Assembly: GCF_002157355.1 (NCBI RefSeq)
Contig: NZ_LYMK01000030.1
Location: 1-64,000, forward strand
Origin: Variovorax sp. JS1663
Lineage (GTDB): Bacteria; Pseudomonadota; Gammaproteobacteria; Burkholderiales; Burkholderiaceae_C
DNA length: 64,000 nucleotides
Direction of reading: 5' to 3'
Shown here: positions 17,109 to 26,043 of the stretch, in pieces
How the letters are laid out: every line of letters begins with the position of its first letter
Numbering within the stretch: the stretch's first letter is position 1
Program-made: the position numbers and the translations under genes
The notes under the pieces: model-generated
The model's database searches: none
What the model was told of the DNA's origin: nothing
Seen by the model: only the letters and a program-made list of their open reading frames with translations

Positions 17109-18524
17109 ATGACAACAACTCCCATCGACCTGTGCGTCGTCGGCGGCGGCCTGGCCGGCCTGTCGGCCGCGCTGCGCGCCGCCGAACTGGGACTGAAGCC
17201 CGTCGTGCTGGAGCAGTCCGCCGAGCAGCACTACCTGTGCAACTCCCGCATGAGCAGCTGCGTGTTCCACCTGGCGAGCACCAACGTCCTGTCACCGCCT
17301 GCGGAGCTGGAGCGTGCGGTCCAGGCCGCGACGCAGGGCACGGCCCACCCGGGCCTCGTGCGCGCGCTCGCCGGCAACGCCGAGCGCGCGGTGCGATGGC
17401 TGCAGGGCCAGGGCGTGCGCTTCATCAAGGGCAGCGCGGCGGCGTATCACAACTTCGTGGTGGCGCCCCCGGCGACGCACAAGGAAGGCCCCTTCGACAT
17501 CGTCGGCCGCGGCGGCGACGTGCTGCTGCGCACGCTGGAAGCGGCACTCGCCAAGGCCGGCGGGTCGATCCGCCGCGGCGTGTCGGCACGCGAGCTGCTG
17601 GTGCGCGACGGCCGCTGCCACGGCGTGCTGGCCGATGCGGGCGGCGCGCAGGAGCGCATCGAGGCGCGTGCGGTCCTGATCGCCGACGGCGGCTTCCAGG
17701 CCAACCCCGAGTTGCTGCGCGAGTACGGCATCTCGCCCGACCCCGCGCGCGTGGTCCAGCGCAATGCAGGCTCCGGCCGCGGCGAAGGCTTGCGGATGGC
17801 CATCGCGGCGGGTGCGCGCACCTCCGGCATGCTGGGCTTCTACGGCCATGTCCTGTGCCGCGATGCCTTGTCCAGCGACAGGCTGTGGCCCTATCCCTGG
17901 CTGGACCTCGTGGCCGGGGCCGGCATGGCGGTGGGGCCCGATGGCCGCCGCTTCGCCGACGAGAGCCGTGGCGGCGTGTACCTCGCCAATCGCATGGCGG
18001 CTCTGCCCGACCCCGCCTCCGCCATCGCGATCTTCGACCAGGCGATCTGGGACGGCCCCGGTGCGGCCTTCCTGAATCCGCCCAACCCGCGGCTGCCGGA
18101 CCACGGCGGTACCGTGGTGACAGCGGACACCATCGAGCAACTCGCCGGCCAGCTGGGCCTGCCGGCCGAAGCACTGGCCGACGAAGTCCGCCGGCACAAC
18201 GCCGCGGTCGCAGCCGGCGGACTGGACCGACTGGTGCCGCCGCGCAGCCAGGGGCCGCTTGCCCCGCAGCCCATCGCGACGGCACCGTTCTACGGTGTTC
18301 CGGTGGCGGCCGGTATCACGCACACCATGGGTGGTATCGCGATCGATGAGCACGCCCGGGCCCAGCACGCCGGAGGCGCTGTGTTCGCGGGCCTCTACGC
18401 GGCGGGCAGCGCCACCGGGGGCGTCGAAGGCGGCGAGCATGCCGGCTACGTGGGCGGCCTGGTCAAGGCCTGCGTCACGGGCCTGCTCGCGGCCGAGCAC
18501 CTGGCCGCGGAGGGCGGCACATGA
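17109..18524 (+). CDS. FAD-dependent oxidoreductase, fumarate reductase/TcuA-type
   Basis: The 471-residue flavoprotein has an N-terminal dinucleotide fold (CVVGGGLAGLSAALRAAELG, then VVLEQS), a middle cap domain and a C-terminal return to the FAD domain (GLYAAGSATGGVEGGEHAGYVGG). This is the fumarate reductase/tricarballylate dehydrogenase superfamily without haem or Fe-S extensions. Members oxidise or reduce a C-C bond next to a carboxylate or keto group. AGAGGAATCG precedes the ATG. The stop overlaps the following SDR start. Confidence 0.82.
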   Translation: MTTTPIDLCVVGGGLAGLSAALRAAELGLKPVVLEQSAEQHYLCNSRMSSCVFHLASTNVLSPPAELERAVQAATQGTAHPGLVRALAGNAERAVRWLQGQGVRFIKGSAAAYHNFVVAPPATHKEGPFDIVGRGGDVLLRTLEAALAKAGGSIRRGVSARELLVRDGRCHGVLADAGGAQERIEARAVLIADGGFQANPELLREYGISPDPARVVQRNAGSGRGEGLRMAIAAGARTSGMLGFYGHVLCRDALSSDRLWPYPWLDLVAGAGMAVGPDGRRFADESRGGVYLANRMAALPDPASAIAIFDQAIWDGPGAAFLNPPNPRLPDHGGTVVTADTIEQLAGQLGLPAEALADEVRRHNAAVAAGGLDRLVPPRSQGPLAPQPIATAPFYGVPVAAGITHTMGGIAIDEHARAQHAGGAVFAGLYAAGSATGGVEGGEHAGYVGGLVKACVTGLLAAEHLAAEGGT

Positions 18525-19348
18525 GCGCGGCCGGGGTGCCCGCGCCGCTGCAAGGGCAGGTGGCAATCGTTACCGGGGCCGCACGCGGCCTCGGCCGCGG
18601 CTACGCATTGCGGCTCGCGAAGCTGGGCGCGGACGTGGTGATCGCCGACGTGAACCTCGCGTCGGCCCGCGAATTCGGCGAGGCGCTCTCGGCGCCCGGC
18701 GTGCCGGACGAAGTGCGCGCCCTCGGACGGCGCAGCGTCGGCGTGCAGGCCGACCTGAGCCGCCGTGAGGGCGCGCAAGCGGTCGTCCGGCAGACGCTGG
18801 CCGAGTTCGGCCGCATCGACATCCTGGTGAACAACGCCGGCGGGGCCTTCACGCCGGTAGAGCGCAGCACCGCGTCGCAGATGCCCGACGAAGACACCGA
18901 GCGGATGCTGGACGTGAACTACCGCAGCGCGCTGTACTGCTGCCAGGAGTCGGTGCCGGCGATGGCCGCGCAGGGCTTCGGCGTGATCGTCAACATCGCC
19001 ACCATGGCGGCGCTCGATGCCTCGCGCACGGGCGGCCGTCTTGCGCCCTACGCGATCGCCAAGGCGGCGGTGCTGCAGTACACGCGCTACCTCGCTGCCG
19101 ACGTGGGGCCCCGCGGCATCCGGGTCAACTGCATCGCACCGGGCTCCATGCTGACGGAGCGCATCAAGAAGCAGGCGGCGGAGCGCGGCATGCAGAACGA
19201 GCGCGAACTCAAGCGCATCCCGCTGCGTCGTTTCGGCGAGGTGGAGGACTGCGCCAACGTGCTGGAGTTTCTGGTGACGCCGCTGTCGGCCTACGTCACC
19301 GGGCAGTGCATCTCCGTCTGCGGCGGGCAGGTGCTGACGCCATCCTGA
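18521..19348 (+). CDS. Short-chain dehydrogenase/reductase (SDR)
   Basis: The 275-residue classical SDR has TGAARGLGRG near residues 18-27 for cofactor binding, NNAGG, and the catalytic YAIAK motif near residue 177. PGSMLTERIKK follows, and the chain ends with the usual TGQCISVCGGQ. It would oxidise a hydroxyl or reduce a ketone with NAD(P). It is the last gene of the 11174-19348 operon and starts by ATGA overlap with the flavoprotein gene. A 27-bp gap separates it from a converging SDR. Confidence 0.87.
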   Translation: MSAAGVPAPLQGQVAIVTGAARGLGRGYALRLAKLGADVVIADVNLASAREFGEALSAPGVPDEVRALGRRSVGVQADLSRREGAQAVVRQTLAEFGRIDILVNNAGGAFTPVERSTASQMPDEDTERMLDVNYRSALYCCQESVPAMAAQGFGVIVNIATMAALDASRTGGRLAPYAIAKAAVLQYTRYLAADVGPRGIRVNCIAPGSMLTERIKKQAAERGMQNERELKRIPLRRFGEVEDCANVLEFLVTPLSAYVTGQCISVCGGQVLTPS

Positions 19349-19375
19349 AGCGGCCTCTCGGCGAGGCTGCGCGCC

Positions 19376-20128
19376 CTAGGCCATGAATACACCGCCGTTG
19401 ACGTCGAGGCACACGCCGGTGATGTAGGAGGCCGGCTCGCTGGCGAGGAACACCGCGGCGGCCGCGACCTCGTCCGTGTTGCCGAGGCGTCCCACCGGGA
19501 TGGCCTTGGCCGCCGCCGCGATGATCTCCGGGCTGGACAGCGAGGACAGCGCCGTCTCGATGCGCCCCGGCGCGATGCAGTTCACCGTGATGCCGTCGGG
19601 TGCGTAGGTGCCGGCCAGGTGGCGCGTGAGGCCGATCAGGCCGGCCTTGGAGGCGGCGTAGTCGACGCCCGCGGGCGCGACGAAGGTGCGGCCCGCGCGC
19701 GAGGCGATGTTGATGATGCGTCCGAAGCGTCGCTGCCGCATGCCGGGCAGCAGTTCGCGGGAGAGCAGGAAGGGCGCCGTGAGGTTGATGCGCAGCACGC
19801 GCTCCCAGTCCTCGGTGAGCACTTCCACCGGGGGGATCGGCTGGCCGTCGCGCTTGCGGGACACGCCCGCGCAGTTGACGAGGATGTCGCAGCCGCCGAA
19901 GAGCTCGGCCGCGCGCTGCGCCGTGCCCAGCACCTGCGCCTCCACGCCCATGTCCGCGACGTGGCCGTGCACCGGCGCCTGGGGCGTGGCGAGGCTGTCG
20001 GCGGCTGCATGCACCGAGTCGCTGATGTCGGCCAGCAGCACGCGGTGGCCCTGCGCCGCGAGGCCGCGCGCGATGGCCAGGCCGATGCCGGCGGCGCCGC
20101 CGGTGACGAGGACGGATCGTTGGTTCAT
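19376..20128 (-). CDS. Short-chain dehydrogenase/reductase (SDR)
   Basis: The 250-residue SDR shows TGGAAGIGLA (cofactor loop), NCAGVSR, YAASKAG (catalytic Tyr and Lys) and a C-terminal ITGVCLDVNGGVFMA typical of 3-oxoacyl-ACP reductase-like dehydrogenases. AGACATTCCC with GGAGAC upstream supports ATG 20128. It lies 57 nt behind the SDR at 20186-20935 on the same strand, and the two share the segment order and near-identical C-termini (VNGG-x-FM), so they look like a tandem duplication with diverged substrates. Confidence 0.87.
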   Translation of the reverse strand: MNQRSVLVTGGAAGIGLAIARGLAAQGHRVLLADISDSVHAAADSLATPQAPVHGHVADMGVEAQVLGTAQRAAELFGGCDILVNCAGVSRKRDGQPIPPVEVLTEDWERVLRINLTAPFLLSRELLPGMRQRRFGRIINIASRAGRTFVAPAGVDYAASKAGLIGLTRHLAGTYAPDGITVNCIAPGRIETALSSLSSPEIIAAAAKAIPVGRLGNTDEVAAAAVFLASEPASYITGVCLDVNGGVFMA

Positions 20129-20185
20129 GGGAATGTCTCCAGGAAAGGGTTCGGCGCGCCGGCACGATGCCGGCCTGCTCGCGGT

Positions 20186-20935
20186 TCAAGGCATGAAGGT
20201 GCCGCCGTTCACATCGAACACGGCGCCGGTGATGAAGCCGGCGGCGTCCGAGGCGAGGAAGCCGACGGTGGCGGCGATGTCCGCCGGGTCGCCGTAGCGG
20301 CCCAGGGGCACGGCCTTCTCGAAGGCGGCGCGGATTTCCGGCGAGGAGCCGGCGGTCATCGCGCTGTGGATCGGCCCGGGGGCGACGCAGTTCGCGGTGA
20401 TGTGGTCCGGTGCGCCCTCCAGCGCCGCGATGCGCGTGAAGCCGATCATCCCCGCCTTGGTGGCGGCGTAGTGCGCGCTCGCGACGGGCGACACGGTGCG
20501 GCCGCCGCGCGAGGACACGTTGACGATGCGGCCCCAGCGCTGCGCGCGCATCAGCGGCAGCGCGAGCTGGCAGAACAGGAAGGCGGAGGTGAGGTTGATC
20601 GCAAGCACCTCGTTCCACTGCGCCAGCGGGATCTCTTCGATCTTCCACTTGCCGCCGTCCTTCTTCGGGTGGATGCCGGCGTTGTTGACGAGGATGTCGC
20701 AGCGGCCGAAGCGCGCCTCGACCTGCGCCATCGCGGCGTGCACCTCCTCGCTTCGGCCGACGTCGGCGACGAGGGCGGTGGCCCCCGATGGCAGCTCGCG
20801 CGCGATGGCCTCCACCTGCGGCGAGCGGTCCAGCAGCACCGTGCGCAGCCCCTGCCGTGCGAAGTGCCTGGCGGTGGCGAGGCCGATGCCGCTGGCGGCA
20901 CCGGTCACGAGGGCGACGCGGATGTCCTGGGTCAT
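20186..20935 (-). CDS. Short-chain dehydrogenase/reductase (SDR)
   Basis: The 249-residue SDR has TGAASGIGLA, NNAGI, YAATKAG and the end ITGAVFDVNGGTFMP. The reaction is an NAD(P)-dependent alcohol/ketone conversion of unknown substrate. It sits 13 nt downstream of the cyclase-family gene on the same strand, so both are probably read from promoter site 4 (about 22035). It is paralogous to the next SDR gene (19376-20128). Confidence 0.87.
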   Translation of the reverse strand: MTQDIRVALVTGAASGIGLATARHFARQGLRTVLLDRSPQVEAIARELPSGATALVADVGRSEEVHAAMAQVEARFGRCDILVNNAGIHPKKDGGKWKIEEIPLAQWNEVLAINLTSAFLFCQLALPLMRAQRWGRIVNVSSRGGRTVSPVASAHYAATKAGMIGFTRIAALEGAPDHITANCVAPGPIHSAMTAGSSPEIRAAFEKAVPLGRYGDPADIAATVGFLASDAAGFITGAVFDVNGGTFMP

Positions 20936-20948
20936 GCGTCGTGCCTCG

Positions 20949-21968
20949 TCAAACGGTCCCCACCGGCGCCGGCGGCGATCCGACCAGTCCCGGCAGGCGC
21001 AGCGGCGGCGCGGTCAGCAGGAAGCGGCTGCGTCGATGCTGGCGCAGCCAGGGGCCGAGTTCGCCGAAGTACCACATCTCGCCGAGGAAGATGCCCAGTT
21101 TGAACAGGCAATGCTCGTGCAGCGGCATCATCGAATGCCTGGGCCCATCGCCCGCGGCGGCCGCGCCCTGCACGTGCTCCACGCCGAGGTTGTCGGCGCA
21201 GATGGCGACCAGGCCGCTGTCGGTGATCCACTGCAGCAGGCGCCGGTCGTTGCCGTCGAGCACCGCGCATGCCGTCTTGAGCCGCTCGAAGTCCGGCTCC
21301 TTCTTCATGCCCAGCACCAGGTCGGCCCAGCCCGTGTAAAGGCACAGGAAGTCGCCGGCCTCCACCGTCGCGCGCTGCCTGTCCAGCACGCGCATCAGCG
21401 CGTCGTAGCCGACGCGCACGTTCTGCTCGCCGTACTCGCCGGCCAGGTCCACCAGCACGCCGCGGCCCTGGGTCCCGTGTTCGGCCAGCGTCTCCATGCC
21501 GAGCTTGTTGGCGAAGGGGCCGCCCGGCTGGTCGGGGTTCAGCACGTGTTCGCCGGCGCGCCAGCCGTTGTAGTAGACCGGCTCCGGCACGCCGTCGCCG
21601 TCGGCGTCGAACTCCTGGCCCCAGTGCGCCAGCGCGTCCCACTGCGAGGAGTACTGCGTCCAGATCGTCACCGCGTCGTCCGAGGTGATGTCGAACACCG
21701 AGTGGTTCTGGCACGAGAAGCAGAAGTTGTAGCTCGGCTCGCCAGTGGTGCGGCGCGTCGCCTCGATGCGCGGTGCGCGGCGCATCGGCACGAGCTCGCG
21801 GCCGCCGGGGTAGTCCAGAGGCAGGCTCAGGCAGAAGGCGATGCCCTCCGTGACTTCGCGCACCGCCGCCAGGCGGCGGGCGGGGGTCACCAGGTTCATG
21901 CGGCCGATCTGGTCGTCCGCGCCGAACTCGCCCCAGTTGGAACCCTCGGGCCGGTTCTTCCATCGCAT
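20949..21968 (-). CDS. Cyclase/kynurenine formamidase-like family hydrolase
   Basis: The 339-residue protein belongs to the putative cyclase family (relatives of kynurenine formamidase and isatin hydrolase). The family His/Asp metal motif appears as SSQWDALAHW at residues 107-116, a variant of the usual HxGTHxD arrangement. The later HGTQGRGVLVDLAG segment is also typical. It probably hydrolyses or lactonises a ring. I chose ATG 21968 because AAGGAGACGACACG precedes it; an in-frame ATG at 22031 lies inside the operator. It heads a minus-strand operon with two SDRs and is divergent from the thiolase-like gene at 22118. Confidence 0.8.
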   Translation of the reverse strand: MRWKNRPEGSNWGEFGADDQIGRMNLVTPARRLAAVREVTEGIAFCLSLPLDYPGGRELVPMRRAPRIEATRRTTGEPSYNFCFSCQNHSVFDITSDDAVTIWTQYSSQWDALAHWGQEFDADGDGVPEPVYYNGWRAGEHVLNPDQPGGPFANKLGMETLAEHGTQGRGVLVDLAGEYGEQNVRVGYDALMRVLDRQRATVEAGDFLCLYTGWADLVLGMKKEPDFERLKTACAVLDGNDRRLLQWITDSGLVAICADNLGVEHVQGAAAAGDGPRHSMMPLHEHCLFKLGIFLGEMWYFGELGPWLRQHRRSRFLLTAPPLRLPGLVGSPPAPVGTV

Positions 21969-22006
21969 CGTGTCGTCTCCTTGTCTCGCGGCTGCGCCGG
22001 AGGGCG

Positions 22007-22035
22007 ATTGTGCTACTATTGGTCCATCCATTCAA
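22007..22035. promoter_or_regulatory. Divergent promoter region with variant FadR-type operator (site 4)
   Basis: TGGTCCATCCA at 22020-22030 differs from the perfect operator by one arm base. On the plus strand TACTAT (22014-22019) abuts it as a -10. On the minus strand TTGAAT (22035-22030) is a -35 with CACAAT 17 bp away. The layout repeats that of site 1 with weaker boxes. Confidence 0.6.
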
Positions 22036-22117
22036 CTATCTGATGTTTGGGATTTGACGATGAAATGGCGACTGTTCTTCCCGGGACCGAGGGTGATCGA
22101 GAGGGAGGAGGGTCGGC

Positions 22118-23308
22118 ATGGCGCATTCCGGTGAACGCACATTGCGTGGCCGCGTCGCCCTCGTCGGCATCGGCGAGACGAGCTACTACCGCCACGGCCA
22201 GTCGCCCGATGCCGAGTTCAAGCTGGCGCTGAAGGCGATCCTCGCCGCCTGCAAGGACGCGGCGATCGACCCGCGCGACATCGATGGCTTCGCCTCTTAC
22301 AGCAACGACCGCAACGATCCTTCGCGCCTGGCCGCGGCGCTCGGCCTGAAGCAACTGCGCTCCACCACCATGCAGTGGGGCGGCGGCGGCGGCGGCAACT
22401 GCGCGGCCATCGCCAACGGCGCGGCGGCGGTGGCAGCGGGCCTGTCGGACTGCGTGGTGGCCTTCCGCGCCCTGGCGCAGGGGCAGTTCGGCCGCTTCGG
22501 CCAGGCGCCCACCGCGCCCACCATCTCCGGCGACATGGCCTGGCAGGCGCCCTACGGCGTGCTCTCACCGGGCCAGAAGTTCGCCATGAAGGCACGCCGC
22601 TTCATGCACGAGCACGGGGTGAAGCAGGAGGCGCTGCGCGCCATCGCCATGGCCTCCTACGCGCATGCGCAGCGCAACCCGCGCGCCGTGATGCACGGCA
22701 AGCCGCTGACCGAGGCGCAGTACGACGAATCGCGCTGGATCGTCGAGCCCTTCCACCTGTTCGACTGCTGCATGGAGAACGACGGGGCGGCCGCGGTGAT
22801 CATGGTGCCGGCCGAGCGGGCCAAGGACTTTCCGAACCGGCCGGTGTACGTGCTCGGCGCCGCCACCGGCTCGGACGAGCGCGTGGCCGCGGTGCCGCAC
22901 AACACGCCCAACTACGCGAGCTCCAGCTTCGCCACCGTCGCGCCCAACCTCTATCGCATGGCCGGCGTCACCCCGAAGGACGTGGGCGTGGTGCAGAGCT
23001 ACGAGAACTTCACCGGTGGCGTGCTGATGGCGCTGGCCGAGCATGGCCTCTTCCATCCGGACGAGGCCAACGAATTCCTCCAGCTCGAGAACCTGCTGGC
23101 ACCCAATGGCAAGCTGCCGCTCAACACCAGCGGCGGCAACCTCGCCGAGTGCTACATGCACGGCTTCGAGCTGGTGCTGGAGGCGGTGCGGCAGGTGCGC
23201 GGCACCTCCACCGCGCAGGCGCCGCGCAACGACGTGGCGCTGGTCATCGGCGGGCCCATGGTCACGCCCGTCAGCAACCTGATGCTCGGATCGGAGGCTG
23301 TGCTGTGA
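22118..23308 (+). CDS. Thiolase-fold protein, SCP-x/Ltp2-like, without catalytic cysteine
   Basis: The 396-residue thiolase-superfamily protein belongs to the acetyl-CoA acetyltransferase/lipid-transfer branch. The nucleophile region reads GGGGGGNCAAIAN (88-100): alignment puts glycine at the cysteine position, with Cys95 four residues off. The C-terminal GHP motif is replaced by LAECYMHG. Together with the DUF35 partner this fits a retro-aldolase-type complex better than a thiolase. GAGGGAGGAGGG precedes ATG 22118, 88 nt after the operator. The gene overlaps the DUF35 start (GTGA at 23305). Confidence 0.8.
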   Translation: MAHSGERTLRGRVALVGIGETSYYRHGQSPDAEFKLALKAILAACKDAAIDPRDIDGFASYSNDRNDPSRLAAALGLKQLRSTTMQWGGGGGGNCAAIANGAAAVAAGLSDCVVAFRALAQGQFGRFGQAPTAPTISGDMAWQAPYGVLSPGQKFAMKARRFMHEHGVKQEALRAIAMASYAHAQRNPRAVMHGKPLTEAQYDESRWIVEPFHLFDCCMENDGAAAVIMVPAERAKDFPNRPVYVLGAATGSDERVAAVPHNTPNYASSSFATVAPNLYRMAGVTPKDVGVVQSYENFTGGVLMALAEHGLFHPDEANEFLQLENLLAPNGKLPLNTSGGNLAECYMHGFELVLEAVRQVRGTSTAQAPRNDVALVIGGPMVTPVSNLMLGSEAVL

Positions 23309-23751
23309 GTTCTGAAAGCTACCTGCCGGCCGGCCTGCCGATCCCGGTGCCCGAGGGCGACGGCCTGTCGAAGCCCTACTGGAGCGGCCTGCGCGAGAAC
23401 CGCCTGCGCGTGCAACGATGCAGCGGCTGCGGCACCTGGCAGTTCGGCCCGGAATGGCTCTGCCATCGCTGCCACCGCTTCGATCCGGACTGGGTCGAGG
23501 TCGCGCCGCGCGGGCGCATCTACAGCTGGGAGCGCGTGTGGCACCCGGTGCATCCCTGCCTGAAGGGGCGCGGCCCGTACCTCGTGGTGCTGGTGGACCT
23601 GCCGGAGGCCGGCGGCGTGCGCATGCTGGGCAACCTGCTGGGCGACCCGATGCAGGAGGTGGTGATCGGCGCCGAGGTGGAGGGCGTCTTCGAGCACCAC
23701 GCGCAGGCCGAGCCACCGTTCACGCTGATGCAGTGGCGCTGCGTGGCCTAG
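23305..23751 (+). CDS. DUF35 OB-fold protein with zinc ribbon
   Basis: The 148-residue protein starts at GTG 23305, overlapping the thiolase-like stop, with GGAGG 9 nt upstream. Residues about 33-52 form a rubredoxin-like zinc ribbon with C-x2-C pairs (RCSGCGTW and LCHRCH), followed by an OB-fold (GRIYSWERVWHPVHP, PYLVVLVDLP). In ChsH2 and relatives this domain forms the partner subunit of thiolase-fold aldolases or hydratases. The last 19 nt overlap the probable start of an MFS gene. Confidence 0.85.
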   Translation: MSSESYLPAGLPIPVPEGDGLSKPYWSGLRENRLRVQRCSGCGTWQFGPEWLCHRCHRFDPDWVEVAPRGRIYSWERVWHPVHPCLKGRGPYLVVLVDLPEAGGVRMLGNLLGDPMQEVVIGAEVEGVFEHHAQAEPPFTLMQWRCVA

Positions 23752-24890
23752 GCACCTCCGGCCTGCCGCTCGGGCTGATCGTCGCGCTCGGCCTCGGGCA
23801 CGCGGCGTTCACGGGCAACCGTTTTTCCATCACGCTGCACGCCCTGGCGCTGCACGCATCGCCGCTGGCGATCGGCACGCTCATGGGCCTGGTGATGGTC
23901 GTGCCGATGCTGGCGGCGGTGCAGATCGGCCGCTGGTCGGACCGCATCGGCTACGTGCCCTTCGCCGCCGGCGGGCTCGTGCTGCTGCTGGCGGGCGGCC
24001 TGCTGGTGGCCGCCTGGCCCGCGATGCCTGCACTCTATGCCGCCAGCATGCTCAGCGGCACCGGCTACATGTCGGCGCACGTCGCGGTCAACCTGGCCAT
24101 CGGCCGTGCGAGCGCGCCGCAGCGGCGCACCGACGCCTTCTCCGCGATGGCCCTCGCGTTCTCGCTGTCGGGGCTCGCGGGGCCGATGCTGGCGGGCGTG
24201 GCGATCGACCAGGCCGGGCATCGCTACGCGTTCCTGGCCCTGTGCTGCTTCGCGCTGGCGAGCGTGGTGCTGTTGCGCTGGGCGGCTTCGCGGCATCGCG
24301 TGCCGCCCACGTCGAACGGTGCGCAGGCGCGTCCACGCGTCGCCGACCTGTTGGGTCATCGGTCGCTGCGCGCCGTGTTCCTGGTGAGCGGGCTGCTGTC
24401 CATGGGCTGGGACCTCTTCACCTTCCTGGCGCCGCTGCAGGGCGTGCGGGCCGGCCTCAGCGCCACCAGCACCGGCATGCTGATGGGCGCCTTCGGCATC
24501 GGGACCTTCGCGATCCGCCTGTTGCTGCCCCGCATCACGCGCAGCGCGGGCGAGTGGGCCACGATGGGCGGCGCCTTGTTCGTCACGGCGCTCGGCTACC
24601 TGGCCTTCCCGCTCCTGCACGACTTCGGGATGCTGGTGCTGGCGTCCTTCCTGCTCGGCATGAGCCTGGGCTGCGGCCAGCCGGTGTCGATGGCGCTGCT
24701 GCACAGCCACTCGCCCGAGGACCGGGCCGGCGAGGCGGTCGGCGTGCGCTCCACCATCACCAGCGCGAGCCAGACCTTCCTGCCGATGATGTTCGGCGCG
24801 CTGGGGGCGGCGGTGGGCATGGCCGCCGTGTTCTGGGCCGTCTCGGCGCTGCTCGCGGCGGGCGGCGCCTTCGCTATCCGGCGTCGATGA
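23733..24890 (+). CDS. MFS transporter
   Basis: The 385-residue protein is hydrophobic throughout, with a motif A-like loop GRWSDRIGYVPF between spans 2 and 3 and a duplicated 6+6 layout. I place the start at GTG 23733, giving a short cytoplasmic N-terminus before the first span (LGLIVALGLGHAAFTG); no better start exists before the second span. It overlaps the DUF35 gene by 19 nt and converges with another MFS gene, overlapping it by 17 bp. The substrate is unknown, perhaps the acid or an end product of this pathway. Confidence 0.78.
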   Translation: MALRGLGTSGLPLGLIVALGLGHAAFTGNRFSITLHALALHASPLAIGTLMGLVMVVPMLAAVQIGRWSDRIGYVPFAAGGLVLLLAGGLLVAAWPAMPALYAASMLSGTGYMSAHVAVNLAIGRASAPQRRTDAFSAMALAFSLSGLAGPMLAGVAIDQAGHRYAFLALCCFALASVVLLRWAASRHRVPPTSNGAQARPRVADLLGHRSLRAVFLVSGLLSMGWDLFTFLAPLQGVRAGLSATSTGMLMGAFGIGTFAIRLLLPRITRSAGEWATMGGALFVTALGYLAFPLLHDFGMLVLASFLLGMSLGCGQPVSMALLHSHSPEDRAGEAVGVRSTITSASQTFLPMMFGALGAAVGMAAVFWAVSALLAAGGAFAIRRR

Positions 24891-26043
24891 CGCGGCGCCG
24901 GAGAGCCAGCGCGAAGCCCGCGCCGATGGCGGCCAGGGCGGCGGCGGGCAGCAGCAGCAGGGCTGCATAGGCCTGCAGGTCGACCATGCCGCCGAAGGCC
25001 ACCACCCCGAGCGACTGCCCGGCGAACAGGCTGAAGGAGAACAGCGAGACGGCGCTGCCGCGCGCCTGTGGCGCCATCTGCGTGGCATGCGTCTGCAGGG
25101 TGTTGTGGTACAGGTAGGTGCCGAAGCCGAGCAGCACCGCCAGCGGCGCGGCGGTCGACCAGTGCGGCAGCAGCCACAGGCCGGCCAGTGCGGTGGCCAT
25201 CAGCATCCCGCCGACCGCCGCCATGCGGATCTCGCCGAGCGTGCCGACGACCCGGCGCGCACAGACGGCGTACGCCAGCCCGCCCACTGCGTACAGCGCG
25301 GCGACGGCGGAGGCGGCGGCGAGGTTCAGTCCCTCGCGCGCGTGCAGGTAGGTGGGCAGGTAGCTGAGCGGGCCGATCATGAACGTGCCTTCCAGGAACA
25401 CGGCCAGCAGGACCACGCGGGCCCAGGACTGCGCCAGGACGGTGCCGATGCCGCCGCGGCCGTTGGCCTGCGACGGCGCCGCGGTCGCGCGAGTGGCGTT
25501 GCGCCACAGCAGCGCGCCCACGATCCAGTAACCCACGCTGAGCACCGCGAAGGCGCCGCGCCAGCCCAGCGCCGTCTCGGCGAAGAGCCCGCCCAGGAGC
25601 TGGCCGACCACCATCCCCGACAGTGTGCCGAGCAGCAGGCGCGCCAGCGTGGCCTGCCGCGCCTCGTAAGCCACTGCGTCGCCGATCCAGGCCATCGCGA
25701 GCGGCACGATGCCGGCCGCCGCCATGCCCCATAGGGCCCGCCAAGCCAGCAGCGCGTCGAAGGAGCCCGCGAACGCCGCCGCCGCCGAGGTGACGCCGCA
25801 GCCGGCGAGCGCGAGCGTCATGAGGCGCCGCTTGCCGAAGCGGTCGGCCAGCGGGCCGGACAGGAGCTGCATCAGCCCATAGGCGACGGCGAAGGCGACG
25901 ATGAGCCGGCCCGCTTCGCCCGCGCTGCGGTGGAATTCGGCGGCGAAGCGCGGCAGCAGCGAATCGCACACGCGCAGCGCGGCCGCGCTGAAGAAGGCCG
26001 CGGCCGCGAGCAGGCGGACCGGTGCACCGGCCGCCGCATTCAT
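24874..26043 (-). CDS. MFS transporter
   Basis: The 389-residue membrane protein has a classical motif A, GPLADRFGKRRLM, in the second loop and about 12 hydrophobic segments. The start ATG 26043 overlaps the stop of the racemase-like gene (ATGA), so it is translationally coupled and likely part of the minus-strand operon 28109-24874. It ends inside the converging MFS gene. It is not a close copy of that gene, since the N-terminal motifs differ. Direction of transport is not deducible. Confidence 0.83.
   Translation of the reverse strand: MNAAAGAPVRLLAAAAFFSAAALRVCDSLLPRFAAEFHRSAGEAGRLIVAFAVAYGLMQLLSGPLADRFGKRRLMTLALAGCGVTSAAAAFAGSFDALLAWRALWGMAAAGIVPLAMAWIGDAVAYEARQATLARLLLGTLSGMVVGQLLGGLFAETALGWRGAFAVLSVGYWIVGALLWRNATRATAAPSQANGRGGIGTVLAQSWARVVLLAVFLEGTFMIGPLSYLPTYLHAREGLNLAAASAVAALYAVGGLAYAVCARRVVGTLGEIRMAAVGGMLMATALAGLWLLPHWSTAAPLAVLLGFGTYLYHNTLQTHATQMAPQARGSAVSLFSFSLFAGQSLGVVAFGGMVDLQAYAALLLLPAAALAAIGAGFALALRRRVIDAG

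Noticed and set aside
19349..19375. Intrinsic terminator between convergent SDR genes
   Set aside because: A five-bp GCCTC/GAGGC stem exists but without a U-tract on either strand.
21969..22031. Longer cyclase-family protein starting at 22031
   Set aside because: This ATG lies inside the operator/-35 region; ATG 21968 has a strong AAGGAGA ribosome site and starts the homologous part.
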